Source: Castellaniella sp040276065
GTDB lineage: Bacteria; Pseudomonadota; Gammaproteobacteria; Burkholderiales; Burkholderiaceae_B
DNA length: 64,000 nt
NCBI RefSeq assembly: GCF_040276065.1
Contig: NZ_JBELOI010000003.1
Location: 62,001 to 126,000 of the forward strand
Direction: 5' to 3'
Position 1 is the stretch's first letter. Every line of letters begins with the position of its first letter. Below the pieces are notes generated by a model, which ran no database searches, had not been told where the DNA came from, and was given only the letters and a program-made list of their open reading frames with translations. A program made the position numbers and the translations under genes. Below are positions 55,853 to 64,000 of the stretch, piece by piece.

Positions 55853-56796
55853 AGCCCCGGCTGCTCGCCAACGGCGAGCGCTTCTCGTTTTCGCAGGCCT
55901 ATCGCCTGCTGCGGCTGCTCGCCCGGCGCGAAGGGGCCGAAAACCCCGCCATCAAGGTACGGCCCAACCTCAGCCTGGACTTCCCCGGCACCGACCTCAG
56001 CTCAGTGCAGGAGGTCGGCACGGGCGAATACCGCCTGACCGCCAATTTCCTGGGCCTGTACGGGGTCACCTCGCCGCTGCCCAACTTCTATACCGAGGAC
56101 CTGCTCGACGAGCTGCACGACGGGCACCACAGCAATCGCGATTTCCTGGACATCATCAGCCAGACCATCTACCCGCTGTTCTTCCGGGCATGGCTGAAAT
56201 CGCGGGCGCACATCCGCATCAAGGAATTCGACGACCATCGGCTGCTCGAGATCTTCCACACCTTCGTCGGCATCAGCCGGCCGCTGCGCTACCTCGACCG
56301 CCCCGGCGTCTCTCACCTGCTGCGCTTTGCCGGCCTGTTCAGCCAGTATCCGCGCTCGGCCATGGGCCTGCAGACCATCGTCGCGGCCCTGTACCCGGGC
56401 ACCCACGTGGACATCATCCAGCAAGACGAGCGCTGGCAGCCCATCCCGGCGGACCAGCGCCTGGCGCTGGGCACCCAGGCCTGCACCCTGGGCGAGGAGG
56501 CCCACCTCGGGGTTTCCGTCAAATGCCGCAGCGGCAACCTGACCCTGCGCATCACCGAGGTCGACAGCGGCCTGTTCCTGAAGCTGCTGCCGGGCGGCGA
56601 GGAATTCGAGAAATTGCGTTTTCTCGTGCGCTACTACCTGCTCGACCCCCTGCACGTCCAGCTCGACATCGGCCTGAAGACCGGCGTGGCGCGACCGCTG
56701 CTGCTTGGCGCCGGGCGCTGGACCGCCTTGGGCCGCGATAGCTGGCTCGTCTGGCATGACACCAAGCATCAGGGCCGGCTGAGATTCATTTTGTAA
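55849..56796 (+). CDS. tssG: T6SS baseplate protein TssG
   Basis: TssG is the second wedge protein binding TssF. The start overlaps the tssF stop (ATGA), giving 315 residues with the typical opening FSFSQAYRLLRLLARR and the LGLYGVTSPLPNFYTEDLLD motif. A longer in-frame opening back to 55456 lies inside tssF and is not real. tssH/clpV, which often follows, is absent. Confidence 0.94.
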   Translation: MKPRLLANGERFSFSQAYRLLRLLARREGAENPAIKVRPNLSLDFPGTDLSSVQEVGTGEYRLTANFLGLYGVTSPLPNFYTEDLLDELHDGHHSNRDFLDIISQTIYPLFFRAWLKSRAHIRIKEFDDHRLLEIFHTFVGISRPLRYLDRPGVSHLLRFAGLFSQYPRSAMGLQTIVAALYPGTHVDIIQQDERWQPIPADQRLALGTQACTLGEEAHLGVSVKCRSGNLTLRITEVDSGLFLKLLPGGEEFEKLRFLVRYYLLDPLHVQLDIGLKTGVARPLLLGAGRWTALGRDSWLVWHDTKHQGRLRFIL

Positions 56797-56805
56797 ACCA
56801 AAGAA

Positions 56806-56867
56806 TCATTTTTTAATTAAAAATCCCCCGCAAAAACATATCGGATGATTGTGTCTTGATGTAATCT
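56806..56867. other. AT-rich patch after tssG
   Basis: This stretch is far richer in A and T than the surroundings and contains a perfect 14-bp palindrome TTTTTAATTAAAAA near 56812-56827. It may be an H-NS/BpH3-type binding region, an UP element, or a terminator remnant for tssG. I could not fix a convincing -35/-10 pair. Confidence 0.4.
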
Positions 56868-56896
56868 TTCGTCAAAAGCAGCGACAGGAGACCGAC

Positions 56897-56989
56897 ATGG
56901 TGACCTCCAGCAAGCACGCCTTCCTCATCCCCTGGCCCCCTCCAGAAACCCGCCCCATCGCACCTCTCCAGCCACCCTCCGGCCTCTGA
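56897..56989 (+). CDS. Very short Pro-rich ORF with a strong ribosome-binding site (possible remnant)
   Basis: The 30-codon frame begins MVTSSKHAFLIPWPPPETRP and ends at TGA. AGGAG lies 6 bases upstream, and the 13-base segment CAGCGACAGGAGAC before it recurs, with one extra A, before vgrG (58566-58581). It could be a leader peptide or what is left of a deleted gene, such as an hcp. No domain is recognised. Confidence 0.3.
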   Translation: MVTSSKHAFLIPWPPPETRPIAPLQPPSGL

Positions 56990-57109
56990 CGCCCATCAGC
57001 CGGCGTCGGCCTCGCGACACCCAAAGCGCGATTCCCTCCTATCGCGATCCCCATTTCCCACTCCGGATCCCCTTAAGCGGTCCAGGTGGGCGAGCTTCCT
57101 GGACTCATC

Positions 57110-58471
57110 ATGACAGAACCTGCACACGAAGGCGTCGCTGAATCCACCGAAGGGCATAAATTCTCCTGGTACGGCGATGGCGAGACCAAAATCGCCGCCA
57201 ATTCGGAATTCGCGCTGACCTATGGGGTGAAAACCGAGGTTTCCCTGGGGATGAGCACGGAATTCTCGCTGGCCGCCAAAACCGAAATATCCATCGGCGC
57301 CAAACTCGAGGCCAACGTCGGCTATGCCTTCGAGTTCAAGAAGGACGGAGCGCTCGAGTTCGCCAAGGACGGCGGCGTTCACTACCTCGATTCCTATGCC
57401 GCCAACGTCGGCGCCAGTGCCGGCCAACGCGCCGCCATTAAAATCCTCTCGACCGCGGCCTGGGTCCTGATCGGCCTGCAGTCAGCCCTGATGATCTCGT
57501 ACTCGATCGCTGCGGTCGCTCAAAAGGTGAAGGACCCCAAGGACGAGCACCTGTACCTGCCCGACAGCAAGTTCCCAATGGCACACCTGAGTTCGATACT
57601 CACGATCGCCACCAACGTCGGCGCCATGCTGACGATCGCGGCGGGCCGCCTCATGGATCTGAGCGAGACCAGCGATCCATCGGGCGTGCTCTCCATGGAT
57701 TCCACCTCGGCGGTGTTCCTGGGATCCCGACCTGCAGCGGGCGCCACCTCCGCAGGCGTCACCCTCGATGCCACCGGTATCGAGCTGAGCACCGCAAACG
57801 CGGACCTGCGATACCGGAAACCGTCCCCGCACAGCTCGTCCATCATCGGCTTCCAGGATAAACCGGGCGAGCAGAATGTGGCGGGCGCCCGCCTGCAACT
57901 GAATACGGACGGCACCCTCCAGGCCTGGGGCAAGAGCCTGACGAGCACACTGACCGAATCCGCCACCCAAAAGGCGCCGACCCACGTGCTGCAGGTCACG
58001 GATGGGACTGGAGCCGACAAGCCCAGCTACCTGCGCACGGACGACAGCGGAACGTTCATCCAAGCCAAGGCGGATACCGCCCTGTACGTCAGTTCCGGAA
58101 TCGGGGTCAACGCCGTCGCCGGAGACTCGTTCGTGGGCCTGAGCTCGGCAAAAGCCACGATTGGCCGGGACGGCAATAATCTGGAGTGCGGCGCGGGGGC
58201 TGTCACACTCGCATTCGGCAATACCAAGCTGACCATCGACGCCACCGGCATCAACCTGGGCGGTGGCGCGATCTCGATCATGGCGCCGGGCGGCCCCATC
58301 ACGTCGGTCGACCTCGTCAACCTCAAGATGCGGTCCGCCGAGCAAGAGGCGCTCCAAAGAGCCCATGCCACCCGACTGACCGTGCACAATGCAAAGCTCC
58401 AGGCCCTGAGCAAGGCCGTGCGGACAGTGAACGAGACACTGATCACCCTCCGTCCGCGCGGCAAGATATAG
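57110..58471 (+). CDS. Uncharacterised T6SS-linked protein A (beta-repeats, two membrane helices)
   Basis: I do not recognise this family. The 453-residue protein has an N-terminal region of short beta-repeats (about 17-85, e.g. TEFSLAAKTEISIGAKLEA), two hydrophobic helices (about 113-138 and 161-180), then a long beta-rich part ending in GNTKLTIDATGINLGGGAIS and a helical tail. The late repeats resemble the gp5/DUF2345-type needle of VgrG proteins. It is a paralogue of the protein at 60283-61656, and the pair flanks vgrG. ATG 57110 is chosen by alignment with that paralogue; GTG 57086 is possible. Spike accessory or membrane-acting effector are inferences. Confidence 0.8.
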   Translation: MTEPAHEGVAESTEGHKFSWYGDGETKIAANSEFALTYGVKTEVSLGMSTEFSLAAKTEISIGAKLEANVGYAFEFKKDGALEFAKDGGVHYLDSYAANVGASAGQRAAIKILSTAAWVLIGLQSALMISYSIAAVAQKVKDPKDEHLYLPDSKFPMAHLSSILTIATNVGAMLTIAAGRLMDLSETSDPSGVLSMDSTSAVFLGSRPAAGATSAGVTLDATGIELSTANADLRYRKPSPHSSSIIGFQDKPGEQNVAGARLQLNTDGTLQAWGKSLTSTLTESATQKAPTHVLQVTDGTGADKPSYLRTDDSGTFIQAKADTALYVSSGIGVNAVAGDSFVGLSSAKATIGRDGNNLECGAGAVTLAFGNTKLTIDATGINLGGGAISIMAPGGPITSVDLVNLKMRSAEQEALQRAHATRLTVHNAKLQALSKAVRTVNETLITLRPRGKI

Positions 58472-58587
58472 CGCGCCTTCGCGTGATGGGTGCCCGGCAC
58501 GAGCGGGCGCCCGCCGCCGCGCGTCATACACCTCAATATTGCTTGGTGTTAAGCTTGGCCCTGAGACAGCGACAGGAAGACATCCAT
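58472..58587 (+). promoter_or_regulatory. Leader region of vgrG with hairpin and repeated ribosome-binding segment
   Basis: GGGTGCCCG and CGGGCGCCC form a stem at about 58488-58514, after the upstream gene. CAGCGACAGGAAGAC at 58567-58581 carries the ribosome-binding site and nearly repeats the segment at 56879-56892. Confidence 0.4.
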
Positions 58588-60225
58588 ATGGCGATCAACG
58601 ATAAGGATCTGATCTTCACCTTCGAACTGGACGGGTCCGATTCAAAGCTGCGGGTGATCCGCTTCGAGGGCCGCGAGGCGATCTCGCGCCTGTTCGAGTT
58701 CGACATCACCCTGGTCAGTGACGATCCCGACATCGATCTCGATGCGGCTCTCAAGTCGACGGCGTCCCTTACCCTCCGGTCACGCGACCAATCGGCTTCC
58801 ACGCCCTACCGCGGCATGCTCGCGCAATTCGAACAGCTGGGTGGCGTCGACAATTATTATTTTTATCGCGCCACGCTCGTCCCCCGGCTCTGGCGCGCCG
58901 GCCTCAACCGCTTGAACGAGGTCTACCTCGACGAACAAACCATTCCCCAGATCATCCGGACCTTGCTCGAGCGCAATGATCTCAAGGGTCCGGACGTCAA
59001 GCTGTTGCTGAAGGAACCCGCGGACTACCGAGCCCGCAGCTTCACCTGCCAGTACCAGGAAAGCGACCTGGACTTCGTCTCGCGCTGGATGGAACAAGAG
59101 GGCCTGTACTACTACTTCGATCACGCCAGCAGCCACTCCGGCGAGGTGCTCACCATCCTGGACTACAAGGAAGCCCAGCCCACCGACACCCTCCAATTGC
59201 GCTACACCCCGCCCGAAAATATCCAGACCGACCGCCAGGACAGCTGCGTCACCGCGTTCACCTGCCGCAAGACACACCTGCCAGGCAAGACGCTGGTCCA
59301 GGACTTCAACTACCGCTTGGCCAAGCTGGGCGACAACCTCAAGGCCGAGGCCCAGATCCGCAACGGCGCGCAAAGCGAATACATGCTCTATGGCCAGAAC
59401 CTGCGCACCGAGAACGATGCCCGGCGCCTGTCTAGAATCCGCGCCGAGGAACTTGGCGCGCAAGGCACCGTGTTCCACGGCGAAACCCCGGCGATCGGCG
59501 TGCGCAGCGGTTTTTTCATCGAGATCGACAGCCATTTCCGCAGCAACTGCAACACCCGCTACCTCGTCACAGAAGTCACCCATCGCGGGTCCCAGGCCGG
59601 CGTCGTGCTCGCCGGACAGAACACCGCCTACAACGAGGATGAACAAGGCTCGACCTACCACTGCGCATTCCAGGCCATCGACTCAAGCCTGCAGTACCGC
59701 TCCCAACGGCTGACGCCGCGCCCCTCCATCGACGGGGTCCTCAGCGCCTTGATCGACTCCGAGGGCGACGGCGCAGTGGCCGAGCTCAACGAATATGGCC
59801 AATATAAGGTCCAACTGCTGTACGACTACTCGGACAAACCCATCAACAAAGGATCGTCGTGGCTACGCATGGCTACGCCCTACGCCGGGAAATCCGAGGG
59901 CATGCACTTTCCGCTGCTCAAGGGTACCGAGGTCCTGCTGGCCTTCAATCAGGGCGATCCGGACCAGCCGGTCATCCTGGGCGCCGTCCCCAATTCCGAG
60001 ACGCAAAGCATCGTCGACAGTTCCAATGCCACTAACAACGGCATTCGCACGGCGGGCGGGAATTCCCTCGTTATGGTGGATACAAAAGATAAACAATTGA
60101 TCAGCTTCTACTCTCCCGCCCAAAAGTCCCTGATATACATTGGCGCCTTCCCGGCGGCACAGGATGCGTCGGATAAGAATCAATCCACCAGCAACCCGGC
60201 CGACGTCCTGCAGTCCGTGCTATGA
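58588..60225 (+). CDS. vgrG: T6SS spike protein VgrG/TssI, short form
   Basis: VgrG trimers cap the T6SS tube and carry effectors. The 545-residue protein starts MAINDKDLIFTFELDG and has the gp27-like part (RLFEFDITLVSDD, GLYYYFDH, ITEVTH-like YLVTEVTHRGSQAG), then the gp5-like OB fold (AELNEYGQYKVQL, LRMATPYAGKSEGMHFPLLKGTEVLLAFNQGDPDQP-type block) and GNSLVMVDTKDKQ at the needle start. It stops soon after, so the beta-helix needle is brief and there is no C-terminal effector domain. Longer frames upstream overlap the previous gene and are not real. Confidence 0.94.
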   Translation: MAINDKDLIFTFELDGSDSKLRVIRFEGREAISRLFEFDITLVSDDPDIDLDAALKSTASLTLRSRDQSASTPYRGMLAQFEQLGGVDNYYFYRATLVPRLWRAGLNRLNEVYLDEQTIPQIIRTLLERNDLKGPDVKLLLKEPADYRARSFTCQYQESDLDFVSRWMEQEGLYYYFDHASSHSGEVLTILDYKEAQPTDTLQLRYTPPENIQTDRQDSCVTAFTCRKTHLPGKTLVQDFNYRLAKLGDNLKAEAQIRNGAQSEYMLYGQNLRTENDARRLSRIRAEELGAQGTVFHGETPAIGVRSGFFIEIDSHFRSNCNTRYLVTEVTHRGSQAGVVLAGQNTAYNEDEQGSTYHCAFQAIDSSLQYRSQRLTPRPSIDGVLSALIDSEGDGAVAELNEYGQYKVQLLYDYSDKPINKGSSWLRMATPYAGKSEGMHFPLLKGTEVLLAFNQGDPDQPVILGAVPNSETQSIVDSSNATNNGIRTAGGNSLVMVDTKDKQLISFYSPAQKSLIYIGAFPAAQDASDKNQSTSNPADVLQSVL

Positions 60226-60282
60226 CGCAAGGCGCCCAACGCACCACAACATCCCTGGATTGAACCTCACCTGGACTGGACA

Positions 60283-61656
60283 ATGGCAGAAGACAAAGGC
60301 ATGGGCTTTTTCACGGGCGGCAAGTACAAGACGTGGATCGGCCAGGGCAAGACCGAGGTTGTCGCCGCCTCGAACTACACGCTCACCTACGGGGTCAAGA
60401 CCAGCACCTTCCTGGGCATGACCAACGATTTCACGATCGGCACCAAGAGCGCGTTTTTTCGGGGTGCGAGCTTCGACGCCAAAAAAGGGACCGCATTCGA
60501 AATCACCAAGGCCTCCACCCTGCGGGTCGGGGCGGAAGGCGGATTCCATTACTCGGACCACCACTTTGCCAGCGTCGGCTCGAGCCAGGCACAAAAACTC
60601 CTGATCGAAAAGGCGCGTTCAGCGGCCTGGTTGCTGGTCGATATCCAGACCGCAAGCATGGTCGCCCTGTCGAGCGCGGCCCTGATCTTCAAGGTCGATG
60701 AAACGCAAAATGCGGACAAGGCCAACCCGCACAGCAGCAAGGACGTCTTTGGCTACGTGGCCTCGATCGCAACGATCCTCACCGGCCTGGCCGTCATGCT
60801 GGGAATCCTGAACAAACGATTCAATCGGTATTGCAAGACCGATACACCGGTGGGCCTTCTTTCGATGCAAAGCGCCGCGACAGGCTCCGTCTTCCTGGGC
60901 ACCCGCGATTCAACCGGACGCAGTTCGGCCGGCGTCGCCATGAACAAAACCGGGATCGAACTCAGCACCGCGGAGGCCGACCTAGAGTACAGAAAAGCCG
61001 GGACCGCCACCATCGGCTTCAAGAAGAAACCCGATGCGGGTCCCGTCGCGGGTGCGCGGCTGAAGCTCAATGCAAAAGGCGATATTGAGGCCTGGGCCAC
61101 GGACATGGCGCTCACCCTCAAGGGCAACGCCACCCATAAGGCGAGCAAACACGATCTGACCATCATTGACGATCAAGGCGGCGATACCGAGTGCTACCTG
61201 CGCATGGACGCGTCCGGCGCCGCCATTCAGGCGGATAACACCACCGGATTTTTCGTGGATAGTGACACGGGCTGCTACCTCGCGACCGACCAATCCTCCC
61301 TGTTCTTGACCAAGAACTCGAGCCAGCTTTCGCAAGGCTCCGGCACGCTCCGCATAGAGGACAATAAGGTCACGTTGGAGTTGGGCGGCACCGAGATCAA
61401 GATCGACCCCAGCGGCATCAACCTGGGCGCCGGCGCACTGACGATCATGACCCCCAGAGGCAGCAGTTCGACCCTCGGCGCCAGCGACCTGGCCAAGATC
61501 AAAAAACACCTGAGCAAGACCAGAACAACCCGAAAATCCGAGGGCATGAAATTGAAGACCAAGCAAAAGAAACTCAAGCTCGAGGATGAATCCGTGGATT
61601 TGTCACAAGCGGCCATCATCAGCGCAAGCGTGATCCCCGACGACCCACAAGCATGA
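60283..61656 (+). CDS. Uncharacterised T6SS-linked protein B (paralogue of protein A)
   Basis: The 457-residue protein has the same plan as protein A: an N-terminal block aligning GGKYKTWIGQGKTEVVAAS with EGHKFSWYGDGETKIAANS and then (T/L)TYGVKT; two hydrophobic helices (about 113-137 and 157-177); the shared SAGVxxxxTGIELSTAxADLxYRK block at 215-238; and TEIKIDPSGINLGAGALTIM at 370-389. The C-terminal tail is Lys-rich and differs from A. It lies 57 bases after vgrG and 31 bases before the DUF2169 gene. No known toxin motif and no small immunity-like gene is seen beside it. Confidence 0.82.
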   Translation: MAEDKGMGFFTGGKYKTWIGQGKTEVVAASNYTLTYGVKTSTFLGMTNDFTIGTKSAFFRGASFDAKKGTAFEITKASTLRVGAEGGFHYSDHHFASVGSSQAQKLLIEKARSAAWLLVDIQTASMVALSSAALIFKVDETQNADKANPHSSKDVFGYVASIATILTGLAVMLGILNKRFNRYCKTDTPVGLLSMQSAATGSVFLGTRDSTGRSSAGVAMNKTGIELSTAEADLEYRKAGTATIGFKKKPDAGPVAGARLKLNAKGDIEAWATDMALTLKGNATHKASKHDLTIIDDQGGDTECYLRMDASGAAIQADNTTGFFVDSDTGCYLATDQSSLFLTKNSSQLSQGSGTLRIEDNKVTLELGGTEIKIDPSGINLGAGALTIMTPRGSSSTLGASDLAKIKKHLSKTRTTRKSEGMKLKTKQKKLKLEDESVDLSQAAIISASVIPDDPQA

Positions 61657-61687
61657 ACGATTGTCTTTTGCAGCCAGGAAACCCCCT

Positions 61688-64000
61688 GTGAACCCCGCTT
61701 TCCCGTCCTTGCAAACCTTCACCCCCGAGGGCGCCGAGCTCATGCGGCGGATCTACAGCCCCGCCCCGGACCAAACAGCGCTCGTCTTCGGCGTCATTCT
61801 GCCGTTCCCGCTCTATCCCCCCGAGGGGGGACCAGCACCCGCGCTGGACGGCCTCTGGAATCGGGTGGCTCAAGTCTTGGGCAAGGATGGCCTGCTGGAC
61901 GAAGGGTGGCCCAAACCCCGCGGCGAGCTGCTTGCGGCGGGCACCTGCCATCCGCCCCGGGGCCATCGCGAACAACCGGTATCCGCCAGCATCTCGGCGG
62001 GAAACCTCACCAAGCAGGTGGCGGTATTCGGCGAGCGGCGCTACGGCCCGATGGGGCGGATTTCGGCGCCCCTGCCCTTCGATGCCATGCCCTTGTCACT
62101 GGCCCAGGCCTTCGGCGGCGAGGATCATGCCTTCAACTCGGCGGGCAAGGGACTCGATACCCGGGACGGCGCCGAGCTGCCCAATCTCGAATCCCCGCAC
62201 ACGCTGATCGCAGCCCATGGTGAGCGGCCCGAACCCGCCGGCTTCGGGCCGCTGCCCATTACGGCGCCCCAGCGCGCGCGCCATCTGGGGTCCCACGGGC
62301 CGCAGTGGCTGGAGGACCGCTGGCCACACCTGCCGCTGGACAGCGATCCACAATCGTTCATGACCGCGCCCGAGGATCAGTGGCTCCAGGGATTCTGGAG
62401 GGGAGGCGAGCCCGTCCTGGCGCGCAATATGCACCCCGATTTTCCCGACCTGGGCGGCCGCGTGCCCCAGTTGCGGCCCCGATTCTTCGTCCACCAGACC
62501 CAGCCCGATGGCGAAGCGCGTTTCGTCGAACTGAAGGTCAACACCGACACCGTCTGGCTGCTGCCCGGCGAACGCATGGGCTTGGCGATCTATCGCGCCC
62601 TGGTCCCAATCCACACGCCCGATGCCCGCGACGTCAATGGGTTCCTGGCCGAATTCGAATCCCCTGATGACCCCGAAAATCCGCTTGAATACTATATCGG
62701 CCGCTGCCTGCGGGCCATGTCGCCCGAGTTGTTCAAGGACATCCCAGATCCGCTCGAGGTCGAAAAGGCCAACGCCAATCTGGACAACCACGAACTGCTG
62801 CAGAAAATCAGCGCGCAAAAGGAACTGTTCCAGCAAATGCTCGCCAACAGGGGGGTCGATGAAGCCGCCCTCATGCGCGAGCTCTCGGACAACCCCCATA
62901 CCCGGAAGTTCGCTCAGACCATCGCGCAGCGCAGCGGCAGCCTGACCGGATTTTTCAACGAAATCGAGCAATTGCTGCACGCCATCGAGGGCTCGGACAC
63001 TGCCCCAACCGTAGCACCCATGCCGTCCCTCGAGTCGGTACTGCCGCCGCCCGTCGCCACGGCGCCGCAGGCACCCGACGCTCCCATGGCACCCTTCGAA
63101 TCCCGCAGCGACGCGCTGCGCGACGAAGCCCTCGCCGCCCGGCACCGCCAGATCGTGCTCAACCGCGCGAACAACGGTCAATCCTGCAGCCAACTCGACC
63201 TCAGCCAGGCGAATCTCGCGGGCCTGAACCTGGCCGGCATGGACTTTTCCGGCGCCCTGCTGGTGGGGGCCAACTTTGCAGGGGCTCAATTGCAAGGGGC
63301 CAACCTGCAAGAGGCCAACCTGCAAGGCGCCCGGCTGGACGCGGCCAACCTCGCTGGCTGCCGCCTCGTACAGGCAACACTGGATCACACCAGTTTTTCG
63401 GGTGCCATCCTGCAAGGGGCGATCCTGGACAGCAGCGACTGCACCGGCGCCAATTTCGCCGGCACCGACCTATCGGGCATCAGCTTGAACAAGGCAAGCC
63501 TTTCCTATGCGTGGCTCAACCGCGTTCGAGCCCCGCAGATCCAGGCCGACGGCGCCGATTTTTCGCATGCCAACCTCGAAGGCATCGACCTGACGCGCGC
63601 CAGCCTGGATCAGGCAAACTTTACCGGCGCGCGACTGCGGCGCGCCGTTCTGGACGATGCGTCCTGCGTGTCCGCCAACTTTACCCAAACCGACCTGAAT
63701 GATGCGTCACTGACGCGCTGCGATCTGCGCAACAGTCAGTCGACTCCAGGCTCGCAATGGCGGGGAGCCAACCTGAGCAACGCGGTTCTGGATGATGCGA
63801 GCTGGATCGGCGCCTCACTGGAAGGCGCGCAAATGGACGGACTCAAGGCCCTGAATGCCGATCTGTCGGATACGGACCTGCGCAGCACGCGCATCGCGAA
63901 CGCCGACCTGCGCAGGACCACCTTCGACCGCGCCGACCTCAGCCACGCCAGGCTCGAGCGCTCGAACCTGATGGAAGCCTCATTCATTCATGCCGATCTC
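61688..64000 (+). CDS. DUF2169-family T6SS adaptor with pentapeptide-repeat tail (3' partial)
   Basis: The frame starts at GTG (AGGA 8 bases upstream) and is open to the window end, 771 codons. Residues 1 to about 330 are a DUF2169 domain (AFGGEDHAFNSAGKG, PRFFVHQTQPDGEARFVEL, RMGLAIYRALVPI), a family that includes known T6SS effector chaperones/adaptors. A helical linker (about 350-480) follows. From about residue 495 to the end the sequence is pentapeptide repeats of the A(N/D)LxG type (LSQANLAGLNLAGMDFSGAL), forming a right-handed quadrilateral helix. A downstream PAAR-like effector gene is often found after such adaptors but lies outside. Confidence 0.88.
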   Translation, partial: MNPAFPSLQTFTPEGAELMRRIYSPAPDQTALVFGVILPFPLYPPEGGPAPALDGLWNRVAQVLGKDGLLDEGWPKPRGELLAAGTCHPPRGHREQPVSASISAGNLTKQVAVFGERRYGPMGRISAPLPFDAMPLSLAQAFGGEDHAFNSAGKGLDTRDGAELPNLESPHTLIAAHGERPEPAGFGPLPITAPQRARHLGSHGPQWLEDRWPHLPLDSDPQSFMTAPEDQWLQGFWRGGEPVLARNMHPDFPDLGGRVPQLRPRFFVHQTQPDGEARFVELKVNTDTVWLLPGERMGLAIYRALVPIHTPDARDVNGFLAEFESPDDPENPLEYYIGRCLRAMSPELFKDIPDPLEVEKANANLDNHELLQKISAQKELFQQMLANRGVDEAALMRELSDNPHTRKFAQTIAQRSGSLTGFFNEIEQLLHAIEGSDTAPTVAPMPSLESVLPPPVATAPQAPDAPMAPFESRSDALRDEALAARHRQIVLNRANNGQSCSQLDLSQANLAGLNLAGMDFSGALLVGANFAGAQLQGANLQEANLQGARLDAANLAGCRLVQATLDHTSFSGAILQGAILDSSDCTGANFAGTDLSGISLNKASLSYAWLNRVRAPQIQADGADFSHANLEGIDLTRASLDQANFTGARLRRAVLDDASCVSANFTQTDLNDASLTRCDLRNSQSTPGSQWRGANLSNAVLDDASWIGASLEGAQMDGLKALNADLSDTDLRSTRIANADLRRTTFDRADLSHARLERSNLMEASFIHADL

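Noticed and set aside
56812..56827. TTTTTAATTAAAAA palindrome as an intrinsic terminator of tssG
   Set aside because: The stem has only A-T pairs and would not form a stable terminator; kept only as part of an AT-rich patch.

Overview
The window is GC-rich chromosomal DNA of a betaproteobacterium, most likely from the Alcaligenaceae (Bordetella, Achromobacter or Castellaniella type). The evidence is gene content and order: rimP-nusA-infB-rbfA-truB-typA, an ftrABCD iron-uptake operon, phaC-phaB-phaR, odhA-odhB-lpdA followed by zapE, and glutaryl-CoA dehydrogenase. This placement is by recognition of families, not by a database search.

Layout. 1-71 is the tail of an amino-acid ABC transporter ATPase, followed by a doubtful small ORF. 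262-9240 (minus) is the translation operon rimP-nusA-infB-rbfA-truB-typA, ending in a hydrolase/acetyltransferase fusion. It is preceded by a leader of about 300 nt holding several hairpins and a terminator-like hairpin directly in front of rimP. 9582-11824 (minus) is scpB-rluB. A divergent initiator tRNA-Met with its own promoter and terminator lies at 11900-11976. 12341-15571 (minus) is ftrABCD behind a putative Fur box. 15719-18693 (minus) is phaC-phaB-phaR with a good sigma-70 promoter. Then come rluD-pgeF (minus), bamD (plus), a DinG/YoaA-type helicase (minus) and tex (plus).

26128-37264 (plus) is a tightly packed operon: a second PHA synthase, a NodT-type outer-membrane lipoprotein, a membrane-fusion protein, an RbbA-like double-ATPase ABC protein, an ABC permease, a MaoC-phosphotransacylase fusion, acetate kinase and a 55-residue membrane protein. 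An FNR-type site sits in front of it. Convergent to it is a second small operon (41261 to 37261): PepSY protein, DUF2271 protein, a PepSY/flavodoxin/reductase fusion and ApbE. It has a perfect FNR-type site upstream. The DUF2271 protein carries a flavinylation motif (DGVTGAS), so the four genes look like a flavin-based electron conduit to the periplasm.

41423-50834 (minus) holds gcdH, trpS with an extra C-terminal domain, zapE and the 2-oxoglutarate dehydrogenase genes. maeB (plus) follows. A perfect 23-bp palindrome closes maeB and marks the start of a type VI secretion region, 53552-64000: tssE (minus), then tssF-tssG, a short VgrG, and a DUF2169 protein with a pentapeptide-repeat tail that runs off the window. 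Two related proteins of about 455 residues flank vgrG. Each has beta-repeats, a pair of hydrophobic helices and a VgrG-like beta-repeat C-terminus. I do not recognise their family, and they are the best candidates here for an undescribed component. The remaining T6SS genes (tssA, B, C, H, J-M, hcp) are not in the window.
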